Positions 17,240 through 27,490 of a stretch of DNA of 64,000 nt are shown here, piece after piece. How positions within the stretch are numbered: the first letter of the stretch is position 1; each line of letters begins with the position of its first letter. The DNA lies in contig JAXLYE010000009.1 of NCBI GenBank assembly GCA_046351595.1, forward strand, positions 496,001 through 560,000, given 5' to 3'. The notes beneath the pieces were generated by a model. It made no database searches. It saw only the letters and a program-made list of their open reading frames with translations, and was not told the DNA's origin. A program made the position numbers and the translations under genes. This stretch comes from JAXLYE01 sp046351595 (GTDB taxonomy: Bacteria > Myxococcota_A > Polyangia > Palsa-1104 > JAEUJZ01).

Positions 17240-18460
17240 CTACGCCAGCCCGCGCAGCATCCCGTTCCAGTACAGCGGCGGCAGCCCGTAGCGCTTCAGC
17301 AGGTACATGCTCAGGCGCTCCTGGCCCTGATCGAACGGGAAGGTTTCCTTGGGCTGAAGGTCGTAGTCAAACTCGGCGAGGATCAGCTTCCCGTATCCCG
17401 TCACCAGCGGGCACGAGGTGTAGCCGTCATAGCGCGCGCCGAGCCGCTCTCCGCGCACCAGGTCCACCAGGTTCTCGACGAGGATCTTGGCCTGGGCGCG
17501 CACCGCGGCGCCGGTCTTGGAGGTCGGCAGGTTGCTCGCGTCACCCAGCGAGAAGACGTTCGGGAACCGCGTGTGCTGCAGCGTGTACTTGTCGACGTCG
17601 ACGAAGCCGGTCGGTCCCGCCAGCGGGCTCTGTTTCACGAAGTCCGGAGCGCTCTGCGGCGGCGCGACGTGCAACAGGTCGTAGCGCAGCACGCACTCCT
17701 TCTCGGCATTCGCCGCGCCCGCCGCACCCGCCGGGGCCACGCGCTGGAACACCGCCTCGCGCGTCGCCGGCCGCACCTCGACCAGGTTGTGCAAGAAGCG
17801 CGTCTCGATGCCGCGCCGCTCGATGATCCGGCTGAGCTCCTGCGCGTACTTGGGGACCTGGAAGATCGCCGCCGCCGCCGAGGCGTACGTCACGGTGCTG
17901 CGCTCGCGCACGCCGTTGCGGCGGAACGTGTCGTCCGCCAGGTACATGATCTTCTGCGGCGCGCCGCCACACTTTACACCACCCAGCGGGAACGTGAAGA
18001 TCGCGCTGCCACCGCTGAACCGGCGGATGAACTCCCACGTCTTGTCGACGTGCTGGTACGAGTAGTTGCTGCACACGCCGTCCGTGCCGAGCGCCTCGCG
18101 CAGCCCCCTCACCTTGTGCCAGTCGAGCTGGATGCCCGGCGCCACGACGAGGTAGTCGTAGCCGATCCGCCCGCTCTGCCGCGTCTCCACCTCGCTCGAC
18201 TCCGGATGGAACGCGGTCACGGCGTCGCACAGCCAGGCGGCGCCCTCGGGGATGACGCTCTCCTGCGGGCGCTCCGTCTCTTCCTTGTCGACGACGCCGC
18301 CGCCGACCAGCGTCCACAGCGGCTGGTAGTAGTGCTTGGTCGAGGGCTCGATGAGGGTCAGCGCCGCCTTGGGCAGCGCCCGCCGCAGGCGCGCCGCCAC
18401 GGTGATGCCCGCAGACCCGCCGCCGACGAGCACGATGCGCGGAGCTACGTTCTGGTTCAC
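17240..18460 (-). CDS. sqr: sulfide:quinone oxidoreductase, type II (406 aa)
   Basis: Flavoprotein oxidising sulfide to sulfane sulfur and reducing quinone at the membrane surface. It has an N-terminal Rossmann motif (IVLVGGGSAGITVAARLRR), redox Cys164 in VKCGGAPQKIMYLAD and Cys350 in DGYTSCPLVTGY, followed by LILAEFDY and a C-terminal stretch ERLSMYLLKRYGLPPLYWNG. These match the mitochondrial-type SQOR pattern closely. The start is the GTG at 18460, preceded by GGAGGTGAGAGC; an upstream in-frame ATG would add 43 residues with no SD. A sigma-54-type promoter and a nested palindrome lie upstream. Confidence 0.93.
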   Translation of the reverse strand: MNQNVAPRIVLVGGGSAGITVAARLRRALPKAALTLIEPSTKHYYQPLWTLVGGGVVDKEETERPQESVIPEGAAWLCDAVTAFHPESSEVETRQSGRIGYDYLVVAPGIQLDWHKVRGLREALGTDGVCSNYSYQHVDKTWEFIRRFSGGSAIFTFPLGGVKCGGAPQKIMYLADDTFRRNGVRERSTVTYASAAAAIFQVPKYAQELSRIIERRGIETRFLHNLVEVRPATREAVFQRVAPAGAAGAANAEKECVLRYDLLHVAPPQSAPDFVKQSPLAGPTGFVDVDKYTLQHTRFPNVFSLGDASNLPTSKTGAAVRAQAKILVENLVDLVRGERLGARYDGYTSCPLVTGYGKLILAEFDYDLQPKETFPFDQGQERLSMYLLKRYGLPPLYWNGMLRGLA

Positions 18461-18532
18461 GCTCTCACCTCCAGGCTCCCTGCTCGGCGAGCTCTGTGCT
18501 TGCTGTTTCAACTGGACCCGTACGGAACAAAA

Positions 18533-18547
18533 GCAAGCCGTGAGCCA
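18533..18547 (-). promoter_or_regulatory. sigma-54 (-24/-12) promoter for sqr
   Basis: On the minus strand the sequence is TGGCTCACGGCTTGCT. It has the invariant GG and GC dinucleotides separated by exactly 10 bases and differs from the TGGCAC-N5-TTGCW consensus at one position. It predicts a transcript start near 18521, about 60 bases before the GTG. The palindrome at 18633-18681 sits about 90-135 bases further upstream, where enhancer-binding activators usually bind. Confidence 0.7.
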
Positions 18548-18632
18548 GATCATGAAGGGAGCGGGCGCGCAACCGTTCCCCGTCGGCAACCGCGACTCCG
18601 TTACCTGGCAGGAGCGTGTCTGGGAGGGACCC

Positions 18633-18681
18633 TGTTACACCCTTGTTTCACCCTGAAACAGCGATGAAACAAGGTGTAACA
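18633..18681. promoter_or_regulatory. nested palindrome, likely activator-binding site for sqr
   Basis: The outer arms TGTTACACC (18633-) and GGTGTAACA (-18681) extend inward to TTGTTTCA (18643-18650) and TGAAACAA (18665-18672), a near-perfect 17-bp pair with one extra C in the left arm. Inside lies another perfect palindrome, TGTTTCA-CCC-TGAAACA (18644-18660). So three copies of the heptamer TGAAACA/TGTTTCA are packed between longer arms. No T-tract follows, which argues against a terminator for egtD; the position relative to the -24/-12 element argues for an upstream activating sequence. Confidence 0.65.
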
Positions 18682-18691
18682 CCGGCGGTGA

Positions 18692-19711
18692 TCAGCAGGC
18701 CATGCAGACCGACTCGGCGAACGGCCACTCGCTGTCGATCCACTGCTCGGTGCAGCGGAAGCCGGCGGTGGCGGCGAGCTCCGCGATCTCCTGCGCGGTG
18801 TACTTGTAGCTCGACTCCGTGAACAGGGTCTCGCCGGCGTGGAAGCGGATGCGCAGGGGGGCGGCGCCGATCACGACCTCCTGATCGACGAGCGACTCCA
18901 GGTGCATCTCGACGCGGCGCTCCAGCGGGTTGTAGCGGGCCTGGTGGCGGAAGCGGCGCAGGTTGAAGTCGCCGTCGAGCGTGCGGTTGATGCGGCCGAG
19001 CAGGTTGAGGTTGAACGCCGCGGTGACACCCGTCGGATCGTCGTACGCGAGCAGCATCTGATCGATCGTCTTCAGCAGGTCCACGCCGAGCAGCAGCACG
19101 TCCCCGGGCACGAGGTGGCCGCGCAGGCTGGTCAAGAAGTCCTTGGCCGGCTGGCGCGCGAAGTTGCCGATGGTGCTGCCCAAGAACAGCACGAGCAGCG
19201 GCTGGCCCGGCTCGCGCAGCCGGCTGGCCTGCGCGACACCGTCCAGGTACGAGCCGCGCAGCGGAATGACGCGCGCAAAGGGAGCGAGCTCCTTCTCGCA
19301 CTGCTCGAGCGCGGCCTGCGAGATGTCGATCGGCGCGTACGTCAGCGCCTGGTCGCCGGCCCTCTCGCGCAGCGCGCACAGCACGTGGCGCGTCTTGCGG
19401 CCGCTGCCGCTGCCCAGCTCCGAAACCAGCGGCAGGCCGCCGAGGTGCGGCAGGAGAGAGCGCGCGTGCCGCTCCAAAAGGCGCTCGTCCGCGCGCGTCA
19501 GCCCGTACTCTGGGAGCAGCGTGATCGCCTCGAACAGCGCGCTCCCCAGGTCGTCGTACAGGTAGTGGCAGGGCAGCTCCTTCTGGCCGGCCCGGCTCAG
19601 CCCCGACACCACGTCCGCGAGGAAGCGCGCGCGCTCGGCGCTGCGCTCCCCCAGCTCGATCGCCGACGAGCCGGCGGTCCGCTTGTAGACAGCCGCGTTG
19701 GAGTCAAACAT
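18692..19711 (-). CDS. egtD: L-histidine N-alpha-methyltransferase EgtD (339 aa)
   Basis: SAM-dependent trimethylation of histidine to hercynine, first step of ergothioneine synthesis. The fold is recognisable from YLYDDLGSALFEAIT, the SAM motif VSELGSGSGRKTRHVL, FLGSTIGNF (binding of the histidine amino group region), GVDLLKTIDQMLLAYDD, and the C-terminal SYKYTAQEI. Length fits the family (about 320-340). The ATG at 19711 has GGGAGGG 4 bases upstream; an in-frame ATG at 19786 lacks an SD. It follows egtB on the same strand with 101 bases between them. No egtA, egtC or egtE is present in the window. Confidence 0.94.
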   Translation of the reverse strand: MFDSNAAVYKRTAGSSAIELGERSAERARFLADVVSGLSRAGQKELPCHYLYDDLGSALFEAITLLPEYGLTRADERLLERHARSLLPHLGGLPLVSELGSGSGRKTRHVLCALRERAGDQALTYAPIDISQAALEQCEKELAPFARVIPLRGSYLDGVAQASRLREPGQPLLVLFLGSTIGNFARQPAKDFLTSLRGHLVPGDVLLLGVDLLKTIDQMLLAYDDPTGVTAAFNLNLLGRINRTLDGDFNLRRFRHQARYNPLERRVEMHLESLVDQEVVIGAAPLRIRFHAGETLFTESSYKYTAQEIAELAATAGFRCTEQWIDSEWPFAESVCMAC

Positions 19712-19812
19712 CGCTCCCTCCCTTTCAGCGGAGCCGCCTTCCGAGCTGGCTCCCGAGTGCGTATCCGGTGAAGCAGGTGGGCTCATGGCAGTGCACTCTG
19801 CGCCGCCCGAGC

Positions 19813-21123
19813 TCAGGGGCTGACGCAGCGGAACCCGGCGTATACGTAGCGGTAGTTCGACCGGTAGAAGTTGCGGAACGAGCGCCGCAAAAGTCGCGCC
19901 GCGGTGCGCGGCGAGCCGCCCTTTACGACGAAGTGCTGGCCATCGAAGAAGTCGGCGGAGTAGCCGGGATAGAACGAGAACGGCATCCACCCCGGCAGCG
20001 GCGCGAACGCAGTCCGCGTCCACTCCCAGCCGTTGCCGACGAGCTGCGCGACCCCGAGCGCGCTGTCGCCGCGCGGCGTGGCGTCGACGGGCAGCGGATC
20101 CCAGCGCGCAAAGTCGAAGCAGCCGTGCGCGTACGTCGGCGCCGCATCGCCCCACGGGTACGGCCGGTCGGCGCCGTCGCTGTCGCCGTCGCTGTTTGGC
20201 GTCGCGCAGGCCGCGCGCTGCAGCTGCGCCTCGGTCGGCAGCGACGCGCCGCGCCAGGACGCATAGGCCGCCGCCTGCTCCTGCGTGACGTACACCGGCC
20301 AGGCGAGCGGCAGCGGGATCTCGCCGAACATGCAGCGCAGGCGGAAGCGGCCCGCGGCGTCCGGGATCCAGAAGTGCGGGACCGGACCGCCGGCCTCGAC
20401 GAAGCGCAGGTAGTCGGCGTTCGTGACCTTGTAGCGGTCGATGCGGAAGGCGGGCACGTGCTCGGTGTGCTCGCAGAACTCGTTGTCCCAGCCGAACGTC
20501 GCGCCGTCGCGCGGCAGGCCCAGCACCGCGGTGCCGGCGGGGATGTCGATCGCCTGCGCGGGCGGCGGCGCCGTCGGATCCGGTGGCGGCGGCGCGACCG
20601 GCTGCTTGTCCGCAAGCGGCAGCCAGTGCATGAGGTAGCAGAGCGTCTCGGCGTGCATCAGCCGGTGCTCGAGCGCGACGTGCAAAAGCTGCGTCGGCAG
20701 CCGCGCCGCCGCTTCATCGAAGCGCCGGCGTCGCTCGTCCGAGTAGCGCTGCACCGCGGCGCGATCCGGCCAGTCCGCCGGCTGGTCCGCGGGCAGGCGC
20801 TGCGGATCGTCGGGGTCGGGATCGATGCCGAAGGCGAACAGCCGATCCAGGCCCTCGGGCGCGGCGCCGGGCTCGAGGTGGCCGCGGCCCAGGTTCCAGT
20901 CGAACGCCTCGAGGTGGCCGATGTAGAAGATCGGGCGGTGGCGCTCGGCGATGGCGCGGTCGTACAGCGCGGCCGGCCGGATCAGCGCGAACAGCTCGTC
21001 GGTGTGCTGGCGCGCGGCGGCGAGCTCGCGCAGGCATCCGGCGCGCTGCGCGGTTTCGGCCGCTCCGTATGCGGGGCTTTGCCTTGGGTCCGCTTCCGGC
21101 TGAGCAACACTCTCGAGGCGCAT
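19813..21123 (-). CDS. egtB: ergothioneine biosynthesis sulfoxide synthase EgtB (436 aa)
   Basis: Non-haem iron enzyme joining hercynine with a thiol (Cys or gamma-Glu-Cys) using O2. The DinB-like N-terminal domain supplies the iron ligands: IGHLEAFDWNL and EHRLMHAETL (three His). The C-terminal formylglycine-generating-enzyme-like domain contains VTNADYLRFVEAGG, SLPTEAQLQRAA, GNGWEWT and a terminal SNYRYVYAGFRCVS. Two ATGs are possible: 21123 (used here) and 21174; neither has a strong SD and the core domain starts later than both. Pairing with egtD and lack of egtA suggests the short, EgtA-independent route, which is inference. Confidence 0.93.
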   Translation of the reverse strand: MRLESVAQPEADPRQSPAYGAAETAQRAGCLRELAAARQHTDELFALIRPAALYDRAIAERHRPIFYIGHLEAFDWNLGRGHLEPGAAPEGLDRLFAFGIDPDPDDPQRLPADQPADWPDRAAVQRYSDERRRRFDEAAARLPTQLLHVALEHRLMHAETLCYLMHWLPLADKQPVAPPPPDPTAPPPAQAIDIPAGTAVLGLPRDGATFGWDNEFCEHTEHVPAFRIDRYKVTNADYLRFVEAGGPVPHFWIPDAAGRFRLRCMFGEIPLPLAWPVYVTQEQAAAYASWRGASLPTEAQLQRAACATPNSDGDSDGADRPYPWGDAAPTYAHGCFDFARWDPLPVDATPRGDSALGVAQLVGNGWEWTRTAFAPLPGWMPFSFYPGYSADFFDGQHFVVKGGSPRTAARLLRRSFRNFYRSNYRYVYAGFRCVSP

Positions 21124-21272
21124 CCTTTTTTGGGTGTAGCACAGCCCGCAGAGGTTGAGCGGAGCTTGCCGCATTTTGTCGTGATCCCGCGGCGCTGCGC
21201 CGCCTCCCTTCGGGCGCTCGCGGCGTCTACGGAGTTTCCTTGAGGGAATTCCTGATTCCGGATTCGTGTCCT

Positions 21273-21287
21273 TCCGCGTTACGCGGA
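21273..21287. terminator. small GC hairpin downstream of alcohol dehydrogenase gene
   Basis: TCCGCG (21273-21278) and CGCGGA (21282-21287) form a 6-bp stem with a 3-base loop, about 40 bases past the alcohol dehydrogenase stop on the minus strand and before egtB. No U-tract follows, so this is a weak terminator candidate. Confidence 0.3.
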
Positions 21288-21323
21288 GCGCGCCGTCGCT
21301 CGGTCGGAAGTCGAGGGCTCGCG

Positions 21324-22565
21324 TTAGCTCGCGGCCAGCGCCGCCTCGAGGATCTTCTCGAGCTCGCGGTCGTGCAGCTCGATGGGGTTGAACTTCATGC
21401 TGCCGCCGCGCGACTGCGCGATGATCGGCCCTAGGTGCGCGGACGAGACGCCCTGCGCCGACAGCGAGCGCACGCCGAGGTCACGGCGCAGCGTGTCCAG
21501 GCGCTCGGCCGCCCGCTCGGCACCCTGTTCAAGAGCGGTCGCGTCGTCGCGACACAGGAGCTCGATGATCTCGCGATAGCGGGGCAGGGCAGGGTGGCCG
21601 GGAGCGCGCTCGCGCAGCGCCCGGACGTTGGTCACTAGCGTCGCCGGCAGCAGGCACGCGCAGCCGTCGCCGTGCGCGACCTGGCACTGACCACCGAGCG
21701 GCGCCACCAGCCCGTGCACCGCGCCGAGGCCGGCGTTCGCCAGCACGATGCCGCCCCACAGGCTGGCCAGCGCCATCGCTGCATGGACGTCGTCGTCGCC
21801 GTCGACATCGCCCTCGGCAGCCGCGTCGGCGCCCGGCCCGCCCCGTCCCTTCGCGCGCTCGGCGATCGCCGTCAGCGCCCGCGCCGCCAGGCCCAGCCCG
21901 CGCAGCGCCAGCGCGTCGGTGGTCGGCTGCGCCCCGCGCGACACGTAGCCCTCGATGAGGTGCGTCAGCGCGTCGAGCCCGGCCGCGGCCTGCACCGGCA
22001 GCGGCGCGCCCGCGGAAAGGTCCGGATCGACCAGCGCCACGCGCGGCAGCAGGGCGTCGCCGCGCATGCTGCGCTTGACCGCGAGCTCGGGGACGCGGAC
22101 GACGCTGTTGCGCGTGCTCTCGGAGCCGCTGCCGCTGGTCGTCGGCGCGGCCACGACCGGCAGCGGCGCCCGGGTCAGCGCCCGCGGCGGCCCGCGCCCG
22201 ATGTCCTCCAGGTAATCAAGCACGCTGCCCGGGTTCTGCGCCAGCGCCGCCGCGGCCTTGCCCACGTCGAGCACGCTGCCGCCGCCGACCGCCAGCACCA
22301 CGTCGCAGCCGGCCTCGCGGCACAGCGCCGCCGCGGCGTCGACCTGCGCCACGTCGGGCTCGTGCTCGACCTTCCAGCGCACCGGCTGCAGCCCGCGCTC
22401 GGCCAGTCCGTCCTGCAGGCGCGCCAGCTGTCCGGAGCGCTCCAGCGACGAGCCGCCCGTCACCAGCAGCACCCGCCGGCCGAGGCCAGCCACGAGCTCG
22501 GGCGCCCGCCGCACCTCGCCGCGCCCGAAGATCATCTGCCCGGCTGTCCGCAGCGTGAACTGCAC
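21324..22565 (-). CDS. iron-containing alcohol dehydrogenase (413 aa)
   Basis: NAD(P)-dependent group III alcohol dehydrogenase. Motifs: nucleotide-binding VVLAVGGGSVLDVGKAAA, APTTSGSGSESTRNSVV, the helix AAAGLDALTHLIEGYVS and GAVHGLVAPLGG, which carry the Asp/His metal ligands of the family. A Gly/Asp-rich loop (about residues 245-265) is an insertion. The start is a GTG at 22565, only 3 bases after the stop of the LsrG-like gene, with an SD inside that gene's end, so the two are an operon. Substrate unknown; the partner hints at a short phosphorylated or hydroxylated carbonyl compound. Confidence 0.9.
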   Translation of the reverse strand: MQFTLRTAGQMIFGRGEVRRAPELVAGLGRRVLLVTGGSSLERSGQLARLQDGLAERGLQPVRWKVEHEPDVAQVDAAAALCREAGCDVVLAVGGGSVLDVGKAAAALAQNPGSVLDYLEDIGRGPPRALTRAPLPVVAAPTTSGSGSESTRNSVVRVPELAVKRSMRGDALLPRVALVDPDLSAGAPLPVQAAAGLDALTHLIEGYVSRGAQPTTDALALRGLGLAARALTAIAERAKGRGGPGADAAAEGDVDGDDDVHAAMALASLWGGIVLANAGLGAVHGLVAPLGGQCQVAHGDGCACLLPATLVTNVRALRERAPGHPALPRYREIIELLCRDDATALEQGAERAAERLDTLRRDLGVRSLSAQGVSSAHLGPIIAQSRGGSMKFNPIELHDRELEKILEAALAAS

Positions 22566-22568
22566 GGC

Positions 22569-22871
22569 CTACTCCCACGGCTCCGGGAAGACGCTGCGGT
22601 GCTTCTCGCCGATCCGCGGCGCCGCCATCATCGGCGCCACGGTCTCGCGCCAGGTCAGGTAGTGCGCGGTCTGCTGGTGCGCCTTGAACCCGGCCTCGTC
22701 GGAGTAGACCTCGTACAGCGTGAAGCGCGCCGGATCGTCCAGGAGCTGCAGCACGTCGAAGCGGACATTGCCCGGCTCCTGTCGCGTCGCCCGCGCGTTG
22801 GCCCGCGTCGCCTCGGTGAACGCCGCCACGTGCTCGCTCTTGACCTGGATCTTCACGCAGACCACGTACAT
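22569..22871 (-). CDS. antibiotic-biosynthesis-monooxygenase-fold protein, LsrG-like (100 aa)
   Basis: A dimeric alpha+beta-barrel (ABM) fold. The sequence follows the LsrG pattern: N-terminal VVCVKIQVK, then NVRFDVLQLLDDPARFTLYE, the HQQTAHYL segment and VAPMMAAPR near the end. LsrG processes the phosphorylated autoinducer-2 product; many relatives have other small-molecule roles, so the name describes fold similarity only. The ATG at 22871 has GGAGG upstream. It is 3 bases upstream of the alcohol dehydrogenase gene. Confidence 0.85.
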   Translation of the reverse strand: MYVVCVKIQVKSEHVAAFTEATRANARATRQEPGNVRFDVLQLLDDPARFTLYEVYSDEAGFKAHQQTAHYLTWRETVAPMMAAPRIGEKHRSVFPEPWE

Positions 22872-22950
22872 CGCTGCCTCCTCGTCTTCTCGTCGGGGAA
22901 CGGGCTCCATGGTACGCGCGGCGGGCGGCGCCGGGAAGTCGGGTCTGGAC

Positions 22951-22998
22951 TGGCCCCGGCTCTGGCCCCGACTCTGGCCCCGGCTCCGGCCCGTACTC
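22951..22998. repeat. 12-bp tandem repeat (4 units, last degenerate)
   Basis: Units TGGCCCCGGCTC, TGGCCCCGACTC, TGGCCCCGGCTC and a diverged CGGCCCGTACTC occupy the gap between the repeat lipoprotein stop and the LsrG-like gene. No coding role. Confidence 0.75.
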
Positions 22999-23001
22999 GG
23001 C

Positions 23002-25014
23002 TCAACGTCGGCGCAGGATGGTGCCGGCGGCGCCGACGATGCGCAGCTCGCCGCCGCTCACCGAGACGGTGCGCAGGCTGTTGTAGGTCTCGCTGGCGAC
23101 GGAGGACCAGGCGGTGCCGTCGTAGTGCAGGATGAGGCCGGCCTGACCGACGACCCAGACGTCGCTGGCGCTGGTGCCGGTGACGCCGGTGAGCTCGTTC
23201 ATGACGCCGCTGCTCGCCTTGCTCCAGCTGGTGCCGTCGTAGTGCAGCAGCGTGCCCGACTCACCGACGGCCCAGACGTCGTTGGCGGCGCTGCCCCAGA
23301 TGCCCAGGATCGCCGCGGTGACGCCGCTTGGGACCTTGGTCCAGGCGGCGCCGGTAAAGTGCAGCAGCGTGCCCGACTCACCGACGGCCCAGACGTCGTT
23401 GGCGGCGCTGCCCCAGACGTTCATGAGCAGGCCGAAGAAGCCGGTGGTGGTGCGCGTCCAGGACGTGCCGTCGAAGTGCAGCGCAGCGCCGCGCTCACCA
23501 ACGGCCCAGACGTCGTTGGCGGCGCGCCCCCAGATGTTGATGAGGAACGTGGTGCCGGCGCCGGACGTGCTGCTCCAGGCGGTGCCGTTGTAGCGCAGCA
23601 GCGTGCCGCCGAGGCCGACGGCCCAGATGTTGTTGGCGGCGCTGCCCCAGATGCCGTACAGCGGGGCCATGGTGCCGCTTGAGGCGGCGCTCCAGGTGCT
23701 GCCGTCCCAGCGCAGCAGCGTGCCCCAGTTGCCGACGGCCCAGGCCGAGCCGGGGCCGCTGGTGTAGACGCCGGTCAGGTCCTCGACGGTCTGGCTGCCG
23801 TGCTTCGAGAAGGCGGTGCCGTTCCAGCGCAGGCGCAGCCCCTTGCTGCCGGCGATCCACACGTCGCCCGGGCCGCTGCCCCAGACGCCGAACAGGCCCG
23901 TCGAGGGCGCGCCGCTCACCTTGCTCCAGGCGGTGCCGTTCCAGCGCAGGAACGTGCCCTTGTCGCCGACGGCGTAGACGTCGCTGGCGGCGCTGCCCCA
24001 GACGCCGTACAGGGTCTCGCTGGTGCCGCTCGCGACCGCGCTCCAGGCGGTGCCGTTCCAGCGCAGGATGGTGCCGCCGTCCCCGACGGCCCAGACGTCG
24101 GTCGCGCTGGAGCCCCACAGGCTGACCAGGATGTCGGTGCGCGGCGAGGGCACGGTCGTCCAGGCGGCGCCGTTCCAGTGCAGGATCACGCCGTCGTCGC
24201 CGACGGCCCAGACGTCGTTGGCGCCGGTGCCCCACAGCCCGTTGAGGGCGGTGGTCGTCGGGCTGGTGACGCCGGTCCAGCTGCTGCCGTCCCAGCGCAC
24301 GATGGCGCCGCCCTGGCCGACGGCCCAGGCGCTGGTCGCGCTGACGCCCCAGACGCTGTTGAGGGTCTTGGTGGTGCCGCTCGCGACCGCGCTAAAGGTC
24401 GTGCCGTTCCAGCGCAGGATGGTGCCGCCGTTGCCGACGGCCCACACGTCGCTCGGGCCGCTGCCCCAGGTGCTGGTCAGGGTCTGCGTGGTGCCGCTGG
24501 GCAGCGCGGTGAAGCGGCTGCCGTCCCAGCGCACGATGCCGCCCTGCGAGCCGACCATCCACACGCTGCTGGCCGAGCTGCCCCAGACCGCGTAGTGCGA
24601 GTTGCCGTGCGGGACCGGGTGCTCCCAGCAGAAGCCGCCGGCACCGCAGACCAGCGAGGTCGGCGGCATTCCACCGTCGGTGGGCGGCATTCCACCGTCG
24701 GTGGGCGGCATCCCGCCGTCGGCCGGAGACATCCCACCGTCGGTGCGAGCCATGCCTCCGTCGGTGGGCGGCATCCCGCCATCGGTGCGAGGCGTCCCGC
24801 CGTCGGTGGGCGGCGCCGCGTCCACGCCGCCGTCGGTCGGGAGCGCGCTGCCGTCGGCCTCGCCCGCGTCGGTCGTCACCGCGGCATCGACGGGGGCGCT
24901 GCCGTCCGCCGGGCTAGAGCCGCCGCCGCACGCCGCCCCGACGAGCAGCCACGCCGCCGCCGCGAGGCCCAGCACGGGCCCCCGGCCGCGCCGAGTGGAA
25001 ACACGAGATGACAT
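23002..25014 (-). CDS. lipoprotein with 13-14 tandem 39-residue beta-propeller-like repeats (670 aa)
   Basis: The N-terminal signal ends in a lipobox (LLVGAACGGG), followed by a low-complexity linker of Asp-Gly-Gly heptads (DNA repeat at 24661-24807). The rest is 13 full copies plus a partial copy of a 39-residue unit with consensus 'WGSAANDVWAVGESGTLLHY' followed by 'DGTSW'. This matches the WGSG..DVWAVG repeats common in myxobacterial surface proteins and would fold as blades of one or two propellers. It is anchored in the outer membrane or periplasm; ligand unknown. SD AAGGAG before the ATG. Confidence 0.88.
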   Translation of the reverse strand: MSSRVSTRRGRGPVLGLAAAAWLLVGAACGGGSSPADGSAPVDAAVTTDAGEADGSALPTDGGVDAAPPTDGGTPRTDGGMPPTDGGMARTDGGMSPADGGMPPTDGGMPPTDGGMPPTSLVCGAGGFCWEHPVPHGNSHYAVWGSSASSVWMVGSQGGIVRWDGSRFTALPSGTTQTLTSTWGSGPSDVWAVGNGGTILRWNGTTFSAVASGTTKTLNSVWGVSATSAWAVGQGGAIVRWDGSSWTGVTSPTTTALNGLWGTGANDVWAVGDDGVILHWNGAAWTTVPSPRTDILVSLWGSSATDVWAVGDGGTILRWNGTAWSAVASGTSETLYGVWGSAASDVYAVGDKGTFLRWNGTAWSKVSGAPSTGLFGVWGSGPGDVWIAGSKGLRLRWNGTAFSKHGSQTVEDLTGVYTSGPGSAWAVGNWGTLLRWDGSTWSAASSGTMAPLYGIWGSAANNIWAVGLGGTLLRYNGTAWSSTSGAGTTFLINIWGRAANDVWAVGERGAALHFDGTSWTRTTTGFFGLLMNVWGSAANDVWAVGESGTLLHFTGAAWTKVPSGVTAAILGIWGSAANDVWAVGESGTLLHYDGTSWSKASSGVMNELTGVTGTSASDVWVVGQAGLILHYDGTAWSSVASETYNSLRTVSVSGGELRIVGAAGTILRRR
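24661..24807. repeat. 21-bp tandem repeat, 7 units, inside lipoprotein linker
   Basis: Seven contiguous 21-base units with the core ATYCCNCCGTCGGTG encode the Asp-Gly-Gly heptads of the linker. In-frame copy change would alter linker length without breaking the frame. Confidence 0.85.
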
Positions 25015-25246
25015 CGCAGGCTCCTTTGGCGCCCTTGTGCCGCAGGCCCAGGCTCATCCTGAGCGGGCCCGGCGATGGGCGGTCGGTTTCTCAAAAGGCA
25101 GAGAGCTGGGGCAGAACGTAGTGAGATCGGCGGTCGCGTGCACCCGGTTTGTGCGGCGGACGCGCGGCGCCGAGGCGGAGCGGCGGGGCTCACTCCGGGC
25201 CTCTGCAGGCTCGGAGTCGGGCCCGCGCGCGACCGCACCGACGGGG

Positions 25247-27470
<2,224 letters not shown>

Positions 27471-27490
<20 letters not shown>

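Noticed and set aside
18633..18681. Palindrome as rho-independent terminator of egtD
   Set aside because: Stem GC content is modest and no U-tract follows; the nested heptamers and position upstream of a -24/-12 promoter fit an activator site better.
22951..22998. 12-bp repeats as a regulatory iteron array
   Set aside because: Only three good units, GC-rich and between a stop and a start on the same strand; no partner protein or origin features, so simple repeat expansion is adequate.
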